Positions 10,865 through 20,315 of a DNA stretch of 64,000 nucleotides are shown one piece after another. The translations under genes and the position numbers were made by a program. The stretch spans positions 372,001 to 436,000 of the forward strand of contig JAHDYR010000024.1 in assembly GCA_019828565.1 (NCBI GenBank), in the 5' to 3' direction. The stretch is from Carpediemonas membranifera (taxonomy: Eukaryota; Fornicata). The notes beneath the pieces were generated by a model. That model did no database searches and was not told the origin of the DNA. It worked only from the letters and a program-made list of their open reading frames with translations. How positions within the stretch are numbered: the stretch's first letter is position 1; every line of letters begins with the position of its first letter.

Positions 10865-11028
10865 ATCAGTTTCTTCGCCGCCGCAGCAACTTCCCAATCA
10901 TTGCCTACATGTGTTACGGCCGTCACTTAGACGACCGTGGAGGGGCAGTAACATCTACAACCCAGCCACCACATCAGTTCCTTCATCGCAGCAAGTACAT
11001 CGGACAGCTTAGAGCCGAACGGTCGGCC
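10865..11028 (-). rRNA. Candidate 5.8S rRNA
   Basis: On the minus strand, just upstream of the LSU, CGATGAAGGAACTGATG (10972-10988) aligns with the conserved 5.8S block CGATGAAGAACGCAG. It is preceded by CGGCTCTAAGCTGTCCGATG, which resembles the usual CGGATCTCTTGGTTCTCGCATCG, and followed by AACACATGTAGGCAATGATTGG, which resembles the ACACATTGATCATCG section. The order matches a standard 5.8S-ITS2-LSU arrangement. Ends are approximate. Confidence 0.45.
10939..10948 (-). promoter_or_regulatory. Shared rDNA decamer CTGCCCCTCC, site 2
   Basis: Second copy of the decamer, within or just after the candidate 5.8S rRNA. Confidence 0.35.
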
Positions 11029-11181
11029 GTGCGGTCCACATGTGGTGTCGGAATATCTTTTTGATATCTCAAAACATTATGACATCGAGCAACGACAGGT
11101 TCCGTCACATGTCGCGTCACCAGACGCAACAGCTCACCTTACATACTTTTGTCAAGGCTCATCTCTATCAAGATGACCCTT

Positions 11182-11191
11182 GGAGGGGCAG
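11182..11191 (-). promoter_or_regulatory. Shared rDNA decamer CTGCCCCTCC, site 3
   Basis: Third copy, upstream of the candidate 5.8S rRNA on the minus strand, touching the edge of the second 112-bp repeat. Confidence 0.35.
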
Positions 11192-11301
11192 TGTGGTGTG
11201 ACTCAGGTCACAACAGGTATTATCCTGCACATTTGGTGCAGGATATGGCAGTATTCTCTCTAAAGTCTTTATTGGTTCCCTTGTGTCCAGGACTGACCAC
11301 A
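11190..11301. repeat. 112-bp repeat, copy 2
   Basis: An identical copy of 6390-6501. It closes the upstream side of the 5.8S-LSU segment and sits 114 bp before the OTU-family gene. Confidence 0.75.
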
Positions 11302-11414
11302 GTAGGGCTAGGGGTGTGATGACGGCTGGTGGTAGTCACGGTGTGAGTGCTTACAAGCCGCAGGCGATATACATAAACTTTTAGTAACCATTTAACGTCT
11401 CTTGGCGATATACG

Positions 11415-13133
11415 ATGCTAGACTTGTTCACTTGGCTGGAAGAAGCCACTGAGTTCGAGAAGAAGGAGCTAATGACCAAGATCAATGCAGCTGCAAGCGC
11501 TAAAGGCAAATGCGACGTCCTTCGCGCGCTTTTGCTGCCTAGGCGCGATTTACTCGCTACTGTGATCAAGGAACGTACGTTACTGAGCGAAATTGTTTAC
11601 ACAGGTGTTAATCTCAAGCGTATTGCCACGTTCTTCCGCCTCACGCGCCAGGAGACAGAAGATATGAAGAAGGACCTTAAGGCGCAGTTTATGGCGACGA
11701 TGAAATTGAATGAGGGTGAAAGGGTCACAGGGGAACACAAGAAAACACTGAAGCAGGTCCTCGGCGGGGATACCTTCACGCACCTGTACGACGGCGAGGT
11801 GGAGAGCGCGCGTATTCGGGTGAAGAAGAGCATTCGTGAGGCTAGAATGAAGACAAACGCTAGGCTTGAGTGTGAACTCGCGAAGGAGGAGGACGAGGAC
11901 ATCAGGGATTGTACTCGGGTTCAGATGATGAAGCTGGCCGATGAGGAAGACCGAAAGGAGTTGGAAAAGGAGATGGAATACACGCGCGAGTCCAAGTATG
12001 ACGTGGTATGGGAGCGAGTGTACGATGAGATCTGCGGTACTCGTCGTGTGCGGGCCCGCAGGGATAACGCCCCCTGTCCCGGCGAGGATCACGCCGACCA
12101 CGTGCTTCAGCGCTATCTCTGGGCCGACCAGATCGATACTCAGGCGCTTACTGGCGAGAAGACGTTGACCACGAGACTCCCTGCTGAAGCTCGAGTCGTA
12201 CGTCGCGTGACAGCCAGTCTGATCTCTGCTCAGAAGACGGAGATCCAATCTCTCAAGGAGCAGGTCGAGCGGCTGAAGAAGCAGGTGACTGACGAGAGAA
12301 GAGACCACTTTCTTGAGTGCAGGCGTATCCATCATGAGCATGACGTTGGGTACCTTGCTTCCTGCGATGTTTCGTTCGCCGCCAGCCCCATGCCGCCACA
12401 GTCTGGCACGCTCTCCAGGACTTCCTGCCCCCGACGCGCTACGAACGAGCCCGAGGCCTCCATGTCTGTGAAGCGCAAGGCCCTCTTCATCACGCCCGAG
12501 AAGGCCAGGCCTGAGGACTCAGAGGAGGAGACAGAGGAGGAGCAGGAGGAGGCGAAGGAGAAGAGGGGTGAGGCAGAAGAGGAGACGGTGAACACATGCG
12601 ACGCCTGCATCCAGACTGAGCCGGAGACTCAGACTCGCATCACCTCTGAGGCCGCGGTGCAGACGTGCATCAACGCGGAGGCTCTCACGGCTGGCTGTAC
12701 CGCGATTCATGTCAAGAGTGACGGCAACTGCGTTGCATATTGTCTCCAAGCCATTGAGTTGGGTGGCCGAGTTGATGGCGACTTCGAAAAGTGGCAGCGT
12801 GGCCTCTGCCAGTCAGTGAAGGCCAAGTACTGGTCTAAGAAGAATGTCACGGAGCGTAGTCTGAGAGATCCGGACTCCGGCTACTATAACTCGAACGCCA
12901 TCCGAGTCTGGGCGAGGAAGCAGAAGCGGAACATCCTTGTTGTCCAGTCATACGACGGATACAACGGCATGCAAGGCATCTCAGCCATCTTATACCTGTT
13001 TGATGGCACCACCATACTTGCACCTGATGCAGACTTGTGGGGATTGACAGATAATTTCGCTATTGTCATCGAAGGCGATCCGGCTCACGCCACGCTGTAC
13101 CAGAAGAAGTGCGAGGTCGTTGAGATTGAATAA
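11415..13133 (+). CDS. OTU-type cysteine protease with long coiled-coil N-terminus
   Basis: A 572-residue protein. Residues 1-330 are charged and mostly helical, with coiled-coil character around 140-185 and 275-300. Residues about 360-395 form a strongly acidic Glu-rich linker. The C-terminal domain (about 425-570) has the OTU peptidase signature: S-D-G-N-C-V-A-Y with the predicted nucleophile C439, and a C-terminal D-P-A-H-A-T-L-Y with the predicted catalytic H558. OTU peptidases cleave ubiquitin or related linkages, and OTU domains are also common cargo of eukaryotic transposons and viruses. A broken second copy of the same domain follows at once, and the surroundings are repeats, so it may belong to a mobile element rather than to housekeeping ubiquitin biology. 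The start is the first ATG of the frame. Family confidence is moderate; substrate unknown. Confidence 0.55.
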   Translation: MLDLFTWLEEATEFEKKELMTKINAAASAKGKCDVLRALLLPRRDLLATVIKERTLLSEIVYTGVNLKRIATFFRLTRQETEDMKKDLKAQFMATMKLNEGERVTGEHKKTLKQVLGGDTFTHLYDGEVESARIRVKKSIREARMKTNARLECELAKEEDEDIRDCTRVQMMKLADEEDRKELEKEMEYTRESKYDVVWERVYDEICGTRRVRARRDNAPCPGEDHADHVLQRYLWADQIDTQALTGEKTLTTRLPAEARVVRRVTASLISAQKTEIQSLKEQVERLKKQVTDERRDHFLECRRIHHEHDVGYLASCDVSFAASPMPPQSGTLSRTSCPRRATNEPEASMSVKRKALFITPEKARPEDSEEETEEEQEEAKEKRGEAEEETVNTCDACIQTEPETQTRITSEAAVQTCINAEALTAGCTAIHVKSDGNCVAYCLQAIELGGRVDGDFEKWQRGLCQSVKAKYWSKKNVTERSLRDPDSGYYNSNAIRVWARKQKRNILVVQSYDGYNGMQGISAILYLFDGTTILAPDADLWGLTDNFAIVIEGDPAHATLYQKKCEVVEIE

Positions 13134-13166
13134 AGATTTGGATATGCCTTTGTAGTGCGTTCGACT

Positions 13167-13888
13167 GTGTACGTTTAGGAGAAGGCTGAGACGGAGAAGA
13201 AGGAGGACAAGGAGGTGGAGACAGAGGAGAAGAAGGGTAAGTAGGCAGACGAGGAGGAGCCTGACACGGTGGTGCGTGGGCCGGAAGATGACGACAATAT
13301 GTCAGTCGTGTCGATCAGTGACAACGAGCATGAGCTGGTCTTCGACGTACAAACCGCGATCGACAGGATCCTGACCTGCCCTGCCAAGGAGATTCACCGT
13401 GACGGAGCCTGCATCGCTCATTCGCTCAACGACATTAAGCACGGCCAAGTACTGGGTAAGAATCGAATCAAACATTTCAAAAAAATCATCTGAGAGAACA
13501 CACCGAGGAATCCATGGCCAAAAAGGCCGAGGGCCAGGTCAGGGGCACATGGTGGGACCCTTCCGAGCTGTTCAACGGCCAGGGCTGGCTGACAAGCACT
13601 GCTATCTCGGCTTGGACGCATCTTGAGAAGGAGAAGGTCATGGTCCTGCAGCGCAGAGAAGAGGAAGATGGTCGCATAGTCAACTCAGCGACTGTTTACG
13701 ACAACGGAAGGGTCTACCCTCAGGATTTCAGAAGTCTGACTCAACTCAGTGATGCCATCAGGGAGACGGGCCACGAGAAGGTCATTGTCATTACGGGTAA
13801 TCATGCCACGGTGTATCTCGTGGCGGAGCTTCTGTCAGATGGCACTGGTGAAGAGAGTGTGCCGAAGACAAGGAAGGGGAGGAAGTAA
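13167..13888 (+). pseudogene. Second, broken OTU-domain copy
   Basis: This is a diverged tandem relative of the upstream OTU domain. An acidic linker (E-K-K-E-D-K-E-V-E-T) leads, across an in-frame TAG near 13242, into I-H-R-D-G-A-C-I-A-H. Its cysteine codon is at 13410-13412, matching the D-G-N-C nucleophile. A frame change between about 13455 and 13497 then leads into W-L-T-S-T-A-I-S-A-W and G-N-H-A-T-V-Y, whose histidine codon (13802-13804) matches the catalytic His. Both catalytic positions survive, but the stop and the shift make full-length translation unlikely. Removing 13456-13496, an AT-rich 41-nt stretch starting GTAAG, would restore the second frame. That stretch lacks the 3' motif seen in the other introns of this window, so I treat it as damage. 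Confidence 0.5.
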
Positions 13889-13972
13889 ATGGTTTGATGT
13901 GTTCGGCTGTCTTTCATCTGTGAAATGAGAACAGGCGTGAGTGTCATGGACACAGATGGCCCGGACAGCGTT

Positions 13973-14446
13973 GCCTCCGTCTTGGCATTTGTTGAGGACA
14001 ACACAGCTGTAAACGACAATAAGATGAAACAGAAGTAGCAAGCAATGTTTAATAACGTATGAACAGTCCTTTTGATGTTGTTTAGTGATTTTTGTGCATT
14101 AACGACCGAGAACAGTGGAGTGCAACGCAGATGTTGGTTATTGATGGTAGATGGCGCGCTTTTGACGACAGCTGGTTGCTTTTGCAGTATAAAGAACCGC
14201 ATAGCTGCCACTAGTTCCTTCCAATAATGCTTTCCCGCCATTTTGAGGTTGGAATGAAATTCCAAGCACCGTGCACTTTATGTAATTGCCCAATATCAAC
14301 GCCACCCCCGCCCCCAGCGCCTCCACGCCCCACGCCAACGCCACCTCCGCCCCCTGGCGCTCAGTTCAGGAGATGTCCGGTCGATAAGCCATAAACTGCA
14401 CGGATCCACAAACGTGGATTGGCCTGAACGACAGCGCTGAGGCCCA
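13973..14446. repeat. 474-bp direct repeat, copy 1
   Basis: The sequence is almost identical to 16008-16481, with single-base indels in a T run and a C run. It includes a GATCCACAAACGTGGATTGG palindromic motif near its right end. Together with copy 2 it brackets the HEPN-motif gene. Confidence 0.8.
14402..14423. repeat. Palindromic motif GGATCCACAAACGTGGATTGG, copy 1
   Basis: The quasi-palindrome ATCCAC-AAA-CGTGGAT occurs here, at 15626-15647 and at 16438-16459, each followed by TTGGCC. It may be a transposase or replication-protein site. Confidence 0.45.
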
Positions 14447-14467
14447 GACATGCACATATACATTCAT

Positions 14468-15481
14468 TTATTCCTGTCTCGCTCTCTTGCCTGTCTGATC
14501 GCGACGTTTGACCCACTCAAATGCCTCATCTGTGAGGTAGACAGAGACGTCGCGAGTATTCCCAGTCCTAACCTTCCGAATCAACGTTCGGCAAGGATCT
14601 TTGGGTGTCGTCGTTGAGGTACGACGGCAAGCCCACTCTGAGGTCTCGCATGAGCCCCCGCACACGATGCAACGTCCTGACAGGACAAGCGGGGGGTCAT
14701 GCGTTCTGGCCATAGCTAGCTGGTCCACCTGGCTAGCAGTCAGTGTGCGGGACATGAGCGTACCGCGCGTCTTGCCCGTGTCTTCGGGCCTGGGCCTCGG
14801 CTCATCCAGGTCTCCGACGTCCGAAGTCGTCATCGTTGCCTGCTCCAAAGTGGTGGGCTCCGGCTGAGACCTGACACCTGGCAGCCTGAGCATGGTCTTA
14901 CGGCCGCCGCTACGCAGCCTCTCAATCTCATCCTCAAGAATGCTGACCTTCTTCGTCAGAGCATGATGTTCACTTGTCGCAACGAGCGACACTGGCGACT
15001 TAAGCAGCGCGATGAACGCCCTGACGTTATCGTGCAATGGAACCGAGAAGGCCTGGGCCAAGCTCTCGACCAGCTCCAGGACCTTGGGCAGGGTGTCGGG
15101 CTCAAGCTCATTGTGAGCTGCGCGGTTCCGGTACTCAACGAGATCACGAATGATCTTGGCATGGGCTTTGTTGTACGCCGCTCGATTGGACATCTCACGA
15201 AGGATTCTTGATGAATCCACGTCCTGTTCGAGCTCTTTGCCGAGGAGGTCCTTCTCGGTGCTATTGGGCTTGCACCCGGGGTTAAATGCAGGCGAGGCCA
15301 AGATCTTCCGCATCCAAGGGACCATCATGGCGAGCAGCTGAAGAACTCGCGCATTATCGCCAAGGATGCGGAGCTGCTCATCGTTCCATGGTGAAATGAA
15401 CAGGTGATGATCTTGTCGAGCGGATGATTGCCCTTTGAGAGGTGCTTGGCGATGCTTAGCGCGATATCGGTCCATCCACAA
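14468..15481 (-). CDS. HEPN-motif protein with C-terminal CxxC, unknown role
   Basis: A 337-residue frame. Helical residues 80-165 contain E-Y-R-N-R-A-A-H (R118 to H123), the R-N-x-x-A-H arrangement typical of HEPN-domain RNases and HEPN-like folds. A short coiled coil follows (about 175-192), then a Ser/Thr/Pro/Arg-rich linker, and a C-terminal segment with C-I-V-C-G-G-S-C and a later cysteine that could bind zinc. No full family match is recognised. The gene sits between two 474-bp direct repeats, and its 5' end lies near a repeated palindrome (GATCCACAAACGTGG at 15626, and a partial form near 15475), suggesting it travels as cargo or as the core of a repeat-bounded unit. The start at 15481 is the only upstream ATG. 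Confidence 0.4.
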   Translation of the reverse strand: MWMDRYRAKHRQAPLKGQSSARQDHHLFISPWNDEQLRILGDNARVLQLLAMMVPWMRKILASPAFNPGCKPNSTEKDLLGKELEQDVDSSRILREMSNRAAYNKAHAKIIRDLVEYRNRAAHNELEPDTLPKVLELVESLAQAFSVPLHDNVRAFIALLKSPVSLVATSEHHALTKKVSILEDEIERLRSGGRKTMLRLPGVRSQPEPTTLEQATMTTSDVGDLDEPRPRPEDTGKTRGTLMSRTLTASQVDQLAMARTHDPPLVLSGRCIVCGGSCETSEWACRRTSTTTPKDPCRTLIRKVRTGNTRDVSVYLTDEAFEWVKRRDQTGKRARQE

Positions 15482-16007
15482 CTGTGGATGACGAGCAATT
15501 TAAGGTAGGTGCCGCATCAGTCAATAACCCCGTGCTATCGTGCAATAGAACACAGTTAACACTGCTTTCCATGCGCAGCAACACAGCCTGTGGCGGAGAG
15601 ACGCCCGGTATGGACGACACCAGGTGATCCACAAACGTGGATTGGCCAATTACGTCGGCCCCTCCCATCCCGCATCCCTCAGGATACGCAAGCACAAGCT
15701 CTCTCCCTGCAGCACCTCTCTGGCGCTCTCTAAAAATCGTCGTATAGCGTAAACAGAATGTGCCGCATCAGTCATTCGTTCATTTTATTCCACTTATCAC
15801 TCTTGGTCATCCTCCTCATCACTCACCTCCTCGCGGATACTGACATCATCACGAGCCTCGTCATCCGCGAGTGTCAATGGCTCTGTAATAGCGCGGGCAG
15901 CGTTGGTATACTCACCGTTGAACTGTCGCTGGCCTCTCTGAATGCGAGGAAAGCAATTCACGCACACCGGAACACGACGAGAAGGACGCTTCAACATGTC
16001 AGTTCCA
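15482..16007. other. Spacer between HEPN gene and second repeat
   Basis: It contains the palindromic motif at 15626-15647 and two copies of GTGCCGCATCAGTCA (near 15508 and 15760). A minus-strand frame (15797-16054) ends in an acidic tail and contains C-V-N-C. It could be the last exon or remnant of a zinc-binding protein, but it has no identifiable start. Confidence 0.4.
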
Positions 16008-16481
16008 GCCTCCGTCTTGGCATTTGTTGAGGACAACACAGCTGTAAACGACAATAAGATGAAACAGAAGTAGCAAGCAATGTTTAATAACGTATGAACA
16101 GTCCTTTTGATGTTGTTTAGTGATTTTGTGCATTAACGACCGAGAACAGTGGAGTGCAACGCAGATGTTGGTTATTGATGGTAGATGGCGCGCTTTTGAC
16201 GACAGCTGGTTGCTTTTGCAGTATAAAGAACCGCATAGCTGCCACTAGTTCCTTCCAATAATGCTTTCCCGCCATTTTGAGGTTGGAATGAAATTCCAAG
16301 CACCGTGCACTTTATGTAATTGCCCAATATCAACGCCACCCCCGCCCCCAGCGCCTCCACGCCCCACGCCAACGCCACCTCCGCCCCCCTGGCGCTCAGT
16401 TCAGGAGATGTCCGGTCGATAAGCCATAAACTGCACGGATCCACAAACGTGGATTGGCCTGAACGACAGCGCTGAGGCCCA
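16008..16481. repeat. 474-bp direct repeat, copy 2
   Basis: Second copy of 13973-14446 in the same orientation. The spacing of about 2,035 bp defines a repeat-HEPN gene-repeat unit. Confidence 0.8.
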
Positions 16482-16757
16482 AACAGGTGGTGAGACATTA
16501 AAAAGACTCATTTGCAATCCATTTACTCAGTCCTCACCCTCTTACCACTTGTCTCGATCTCTGAATCATCCTCTATTGTGTTGTCCGCATGCTTCTGCTT
16601 TTCGGGCGACTCTACATGAGTCACCCTTGCAGTGGACGTGGTTGTGGAGCACCCCCAGTGTCTCCACGTCCGCCACCAGCGCCAGATCCGCCACCATGCC
16701 CTACATCAGCACATTTGTGTATTTACTTTGTAAATTTGTCCTATTGCTATTGAAGCA

Positions 16758-19322
16758 ATGCGTTTCGAGAACTGGGAAGTCGTCATCACCTATGGGGCGG
16801 ACAGTTCTCTTGGATCTATCATCACCGCTGTCTTAGACGAGTTTCTGCTCCGAAACCGCGACAAATCGTTTCGTTTAGACAGCAAGGAGCAGTGCTTGCG
16901 CATTCTCCGAGATTTCCTGACGTCATGTCCACTGAGGGTGACACATAGTGATGCTACGTTACGTAGTGCAGTCGTTAATGCTGATTGGAGCGCATTGATG
17001 AGGAATCACAGCACTGCTCATGTGACTGTTACGCGAGTCGACAACGAGGCGAAGACGAAGAGCCTATACACGGCCATGGCAATTATCTGTGCCGTCGAGT
17101 TAGGGAAGAATCGCTACGACCGACTCCGCCATGCATTTGTTTCAATGGCCTCCGACATGGGAGTTCGCCTTGGAATTCACACTCCACCGGTGGTAGACAG
17201 TCTCCAGAATCTTGGGTATGACCTGCTGTCCATCCCAGCCATACGATCTGTTATATCAGACCCAACACTGATCGAGGACGTCAACGCGTTCACTCCTGAG
17301 CAGCCCGATGTCTCTGGGCGTGATGGGGTGTCTAACCAAGAGCTTCAATGTCAAGCAGGAGCCGGTTTCACGCGTAGCGTGGAAGTCGCGGAGGCTTTTT
17401 ACGTCCTATATGACCCAACCACCCACACCGACCTGCAAGAGACTCTCGATGAACACGACTGCCTCTTCGCTCACCACTTCGAGAAGATATCGGGGGAGTC
17501 ACGGCTATACATTTCGCATGATGATCCATCCAAGCTGCCGGAGATTCAGAGATTATGCCGGAACATGGGCATCATTCCGCGTGGAACAAAGAAATCTCAC
17601 CGGATGGTGATCAGCGCTCTGTCCTATGACCCTGTCGCCCAGATTAAGTTCATGCTGAAGTTCCCCGACCGAGTTCAGCGCGATATCAAGTCAAGCAAGT
17701 TCGTTCAATCCGTCACTATTAACCCGGAGAGCCGACAGGAGGCTTATGGTCTTGAGATGCTCCTATGGTTTGATGGATATCGGGCCGACTGTACGGCGGT
17801 CAAATATCGCATAATTGATCGCGAGGGAGCAGCCCTACCACAGAAGATTACCCCACCCATGACGCTTCTTACATTTCAGGGCACAGAGAAGCTCATTCCT
17901 TCGTTCTTTGATGATGTACAGCGGCTAATGAACAAGCTCATTGGTATCCCCTTCGCATGTGGTGACAGTTCGTTGCTCCCACGCAGCCGTGTTGTCATCA
18001 GCCTGCTCGGGATCTGCGGCGATCACAAAGCGTTGCAGATTGCTAGTGGCGTCAAGCGGGGACGATACTACCGCTCTCCATTCTCCTCCCTACACATGGG
18101 AAAGGTCGCAAGCGACCCGTTTGCCAATCGTTGCGATCGCTGGACAATCGCAGATAGCATCCGTCTTCGTGACGCTGGTGGCGTGAAAGACATGACACGG
18201 TTTGGGTCCCGCGATGGTCACCGAGATGTCTGCTGTCTGACCTATGCCAACGAGATAGATGGCCCACTTCACGTGCTCACAAAGTACGCTGATGTCACGT
18301 TCATTCCACCTGTCATGCATGTGAGTCACTATCTTATGAAGGACTTCTGGACGCTGCTTGGCCTTGTCAAGGTTCAACACGCTGGTCAGAACGTGCACAC
18401 ACTTGAGCAGATTGAAAAGCTGTTCACGCGGACAACTGGCTGCAACGAGCAGAGCTGGAACAGACGAAAGCTCGCGACACTAGTCAACGAGCACCTTGAG
18501 GAGTTTGACCAGTCACTCCAGCCCTTCATACTCCTGACAGCCAAGTTACAGGCGTTGTATTACTCCTCTGACCACGTGACACACCAGACAATCGCTTTCC
18601 ATCACGCGGCGTCCTTTTCTACGTTCATTATGTTCCATGTCTTGACGTTGTTCTATGACCTTCCATCGAGTCGCTCCTCGGTTGCTACGACGCTCAATGA
18701 TGGTCTCAGACTGACTTACTCTCCCAAGTTTACCGGCTCGCTATATCTGAATGCAGTGGTGTCAGTTCTGCCCAAGGTTCACTCGAAACTGCGGCTTCCG
18801 ATGTTCTATTTGCTTGAGGAGTACTTCGAACGTGATTTCCTCATCAATGCCCAGTTGCGAGTGGACAAGCATCGATCTTGGGTTCTCGGCTTCCTGGCTC
18901 AGAAGACAATGGTCGGTCGTGTCCTTGCTCACTACACCCGCCGTGGCTCATCGAGAAAGCATGGTATGGTGTTGCCGATTGCAAGGCAGTGTAAGTCTGT
19001 CACATTCTGCTCGTGTCTATTTGATGCCGACCGGTGTGCCGCCTGGAGAAATCGTCTATTAACTAAGGTACCCAACTGGGATAGGGAGGCGAGCCAACAG
19101 TCGCTGAATGCGCTGTTTAGTGGATGGGTCAAGGGTATCTGTGAGGAGCCGGAGGAGATCCGGGAACTCATCACTGTTGACGAGACAGCCAAGACGATTT
19201 GTGTAAGGACGGCGGACAGTGGTCTGGATGAGACTCTCTGCATCTGCAATCTGTGCAACAGTGAGCAGCGAGCGGAGGAGCTGATGAGGAGGACTGGGCA
19301 CAATCTTCGCCCGAGAAGATAG
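16758..19322 (+). CDS. Transposase-like protein, intact paralogue
   Basis: An 854-residue protein with no stop or frame break, homologous along its length to the broken gene at 1219-3757. Conserved blocks are W-F-D-G-Y (W337), K-I-T-P-P, C-G-D-H-K-A-L (G421), P-P-V-M-H-V-S-H, T-G-C-N-E-Q-S (G561) and L-L-E-E-Y-F-E-R-D-F. The C-terminus has C-I-C-N-L-C-N, a possible metal site. The relative at 1-4 kb is bounded by inverted repeats, which is why I think the family moves DNA. Around this copy I could not find matching terminal repeats, so it may be domesticated or immobile. The conserved acidic residues would fit a DDE-type nuclease, but this is inference and no named superfamily was recognised. 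The start follows an AT-rich leader. Confidence 0.5.
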   Translation: MRFENWEVVITYGADSSLGSIITAVLDEFLLRNRDKSFRLDSKEQCLRILRDFLTSCPLRVTHSDATLRSAVVNADWSALMRNHSTAHVTVTRVDNEAKTKSLYTAMAIICAVELGKNRYDRLRHAFVSMASDMGVRLGIHTPPVVDSLQNLGYDLLSIPAIRSVISDPTLIEDVNAFTPEQPDVSGRDGVSNQELQCQAGAGFTRSVEVAEAFYVLYDPTTHTDLQETLDEHDCLFAHHFEKISGESRLYISHDDPSKLPEIQRLCRNMGIIPRGTKKSHRMVISALSYDPVAQIKFMLKFPDRVQRDIKSSKFVQSVTINPESRQEAYGLEMLLWFDGYRADCTAVKYRIIDREGAALPQKITPPMTLLTFQGTEKLIPSFFDDVQRLMNKLIGIPFACGDSSLLPRSRVVISLLGICGDHKALQIASGVKRGRYYRSPFSSLHMGKVASDPFANRCDRWTIADSIRLRDAGGVKDMTRFGSRDGHRDVCCLTYANEIDGPLHVLTKYADVTFIPPVMHVSHYLMKDFWTLLGLVKVQHAGQNVHTLEQIEKLFTRTTGCNEQSWNRRKLATLVNEHLEEFDQSLQPFILLTAKLQALYYSSDHVTHQTIAFHHAASFSTFIMFHVLTLFYDLPSSRSSVATTLNDGLRLTYSPKFTGSLYLNAVVSVLPKVHSKLRLPMFYLLEEYFERDFLINAQLRVDKHRSWVLGFLAQKTMVGRVLAHYTRRGSSRKHGMVLPIARQCKSVTFCSCLFDADRCAAWRNRLLTKVPNWDREASQQSLNALFSGWVKGICEEPEEIRELITVDETAKTICVRTADSGLDETLCICNLCNSEQRAEELMRRTGHNLRPRR

Positions 19323-20315
19323 ATAGATGGATAATCGGAGTATGTATATAAAGGGTTCTTTATGTTTACACTATCTTCACCAATCTACAGTCAATTACGT
19401 CTATTGCGAGCGAAGAACAGCTTTCAGTAAGAAATTTGAGGCAACTGTCAGGTAATTCTTAGTAACGTCGTCGGCAATGGCGTAATAGTCATCCATTTCA
19501 GTCAAGTGACTCAGCTTAACGCGCATTTGCTTGATTTCGGCGATAAACTCGGCCCGCTTCATTCGTTTGTCATAAAGTGCATTCCGGCCATATCACAAGT
19601 TTTCTTCATCACAAGGCACGCACGGGGGTGTAAGCGGGACCGAGGCTACCACCACAGCCTCTTCTGAGCCGATGGATACCTTTTGTTGATTTGCCAGAAT
19701 TGACCAAACGACGAGGAATGCTTGATATGCCGCGTATGGATGATTTGAAGAAGAACTGAAGGTGAAAGACAAAGATCATAGAAATACACATCATGCGGCT
19801 CACTTTTGGAGACATTGGAGGTAAATTAGCTTTTAGGATCGTTTTTCGTTTGCCAGGCAAAGTTTTGAGTGTTTTCTCGAGAATACTCGATGCCGTATGC
19901 AATCTTGCTGCTATTTGATGCAGAACAAAGGTTGTTATGTGACACAGATGTTCTCACTTGCTTTCGGCCTTCTTTGTTGGCGAGCAAAAGCAAACTTCTT
20001 TGGGAGCAATTCCCAAAAATCGCATCTTTACGCACCCAGGAAATTTTATCTCGGCATACTGGACCAGTGGGGGAGGCACGGCAGTCTATCCCGACCCTAG
20101 ATGAACCATGAGACAGTTTTTCGACGAGAGTTTGTGCGATGCCACTGACTTCGCGAGTGAAGGTCTTCAGCATGTTGTACGGATGTCTAAACGATGCCTT
20201 GTGCAAGTGCAAGGCGTAATACGCTGTAGTTTAATTGTTTGAGCGCGTTCATTTTTTCTTGCAATCGTCCTTTTTTCATGTATTCCGGGACTTATTCCGG
20301 GACTTAAAGTCCCGG
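19323..20315. other. Intergenic, no gene recognised
   Basis: AT-richer sequence with only short frames lacking motifs. A near-perfect palindrome (CCGGGACTTAAAGTCCCGG, about 20295-20313) sits beside a short direct repeat of TATTCCGGGACTT and marks the edge of the retroelement. Confidence 0.5.

Noticed and set aside
13456-13496. 41-nt AT-rich intron in the second OTU copy
   Set aside because: It has a GTAAG donor and would restore the frame, but the acceptor lacks the CTNACRCAG motif of the other introns, and the same copy also has an in-frame stop.
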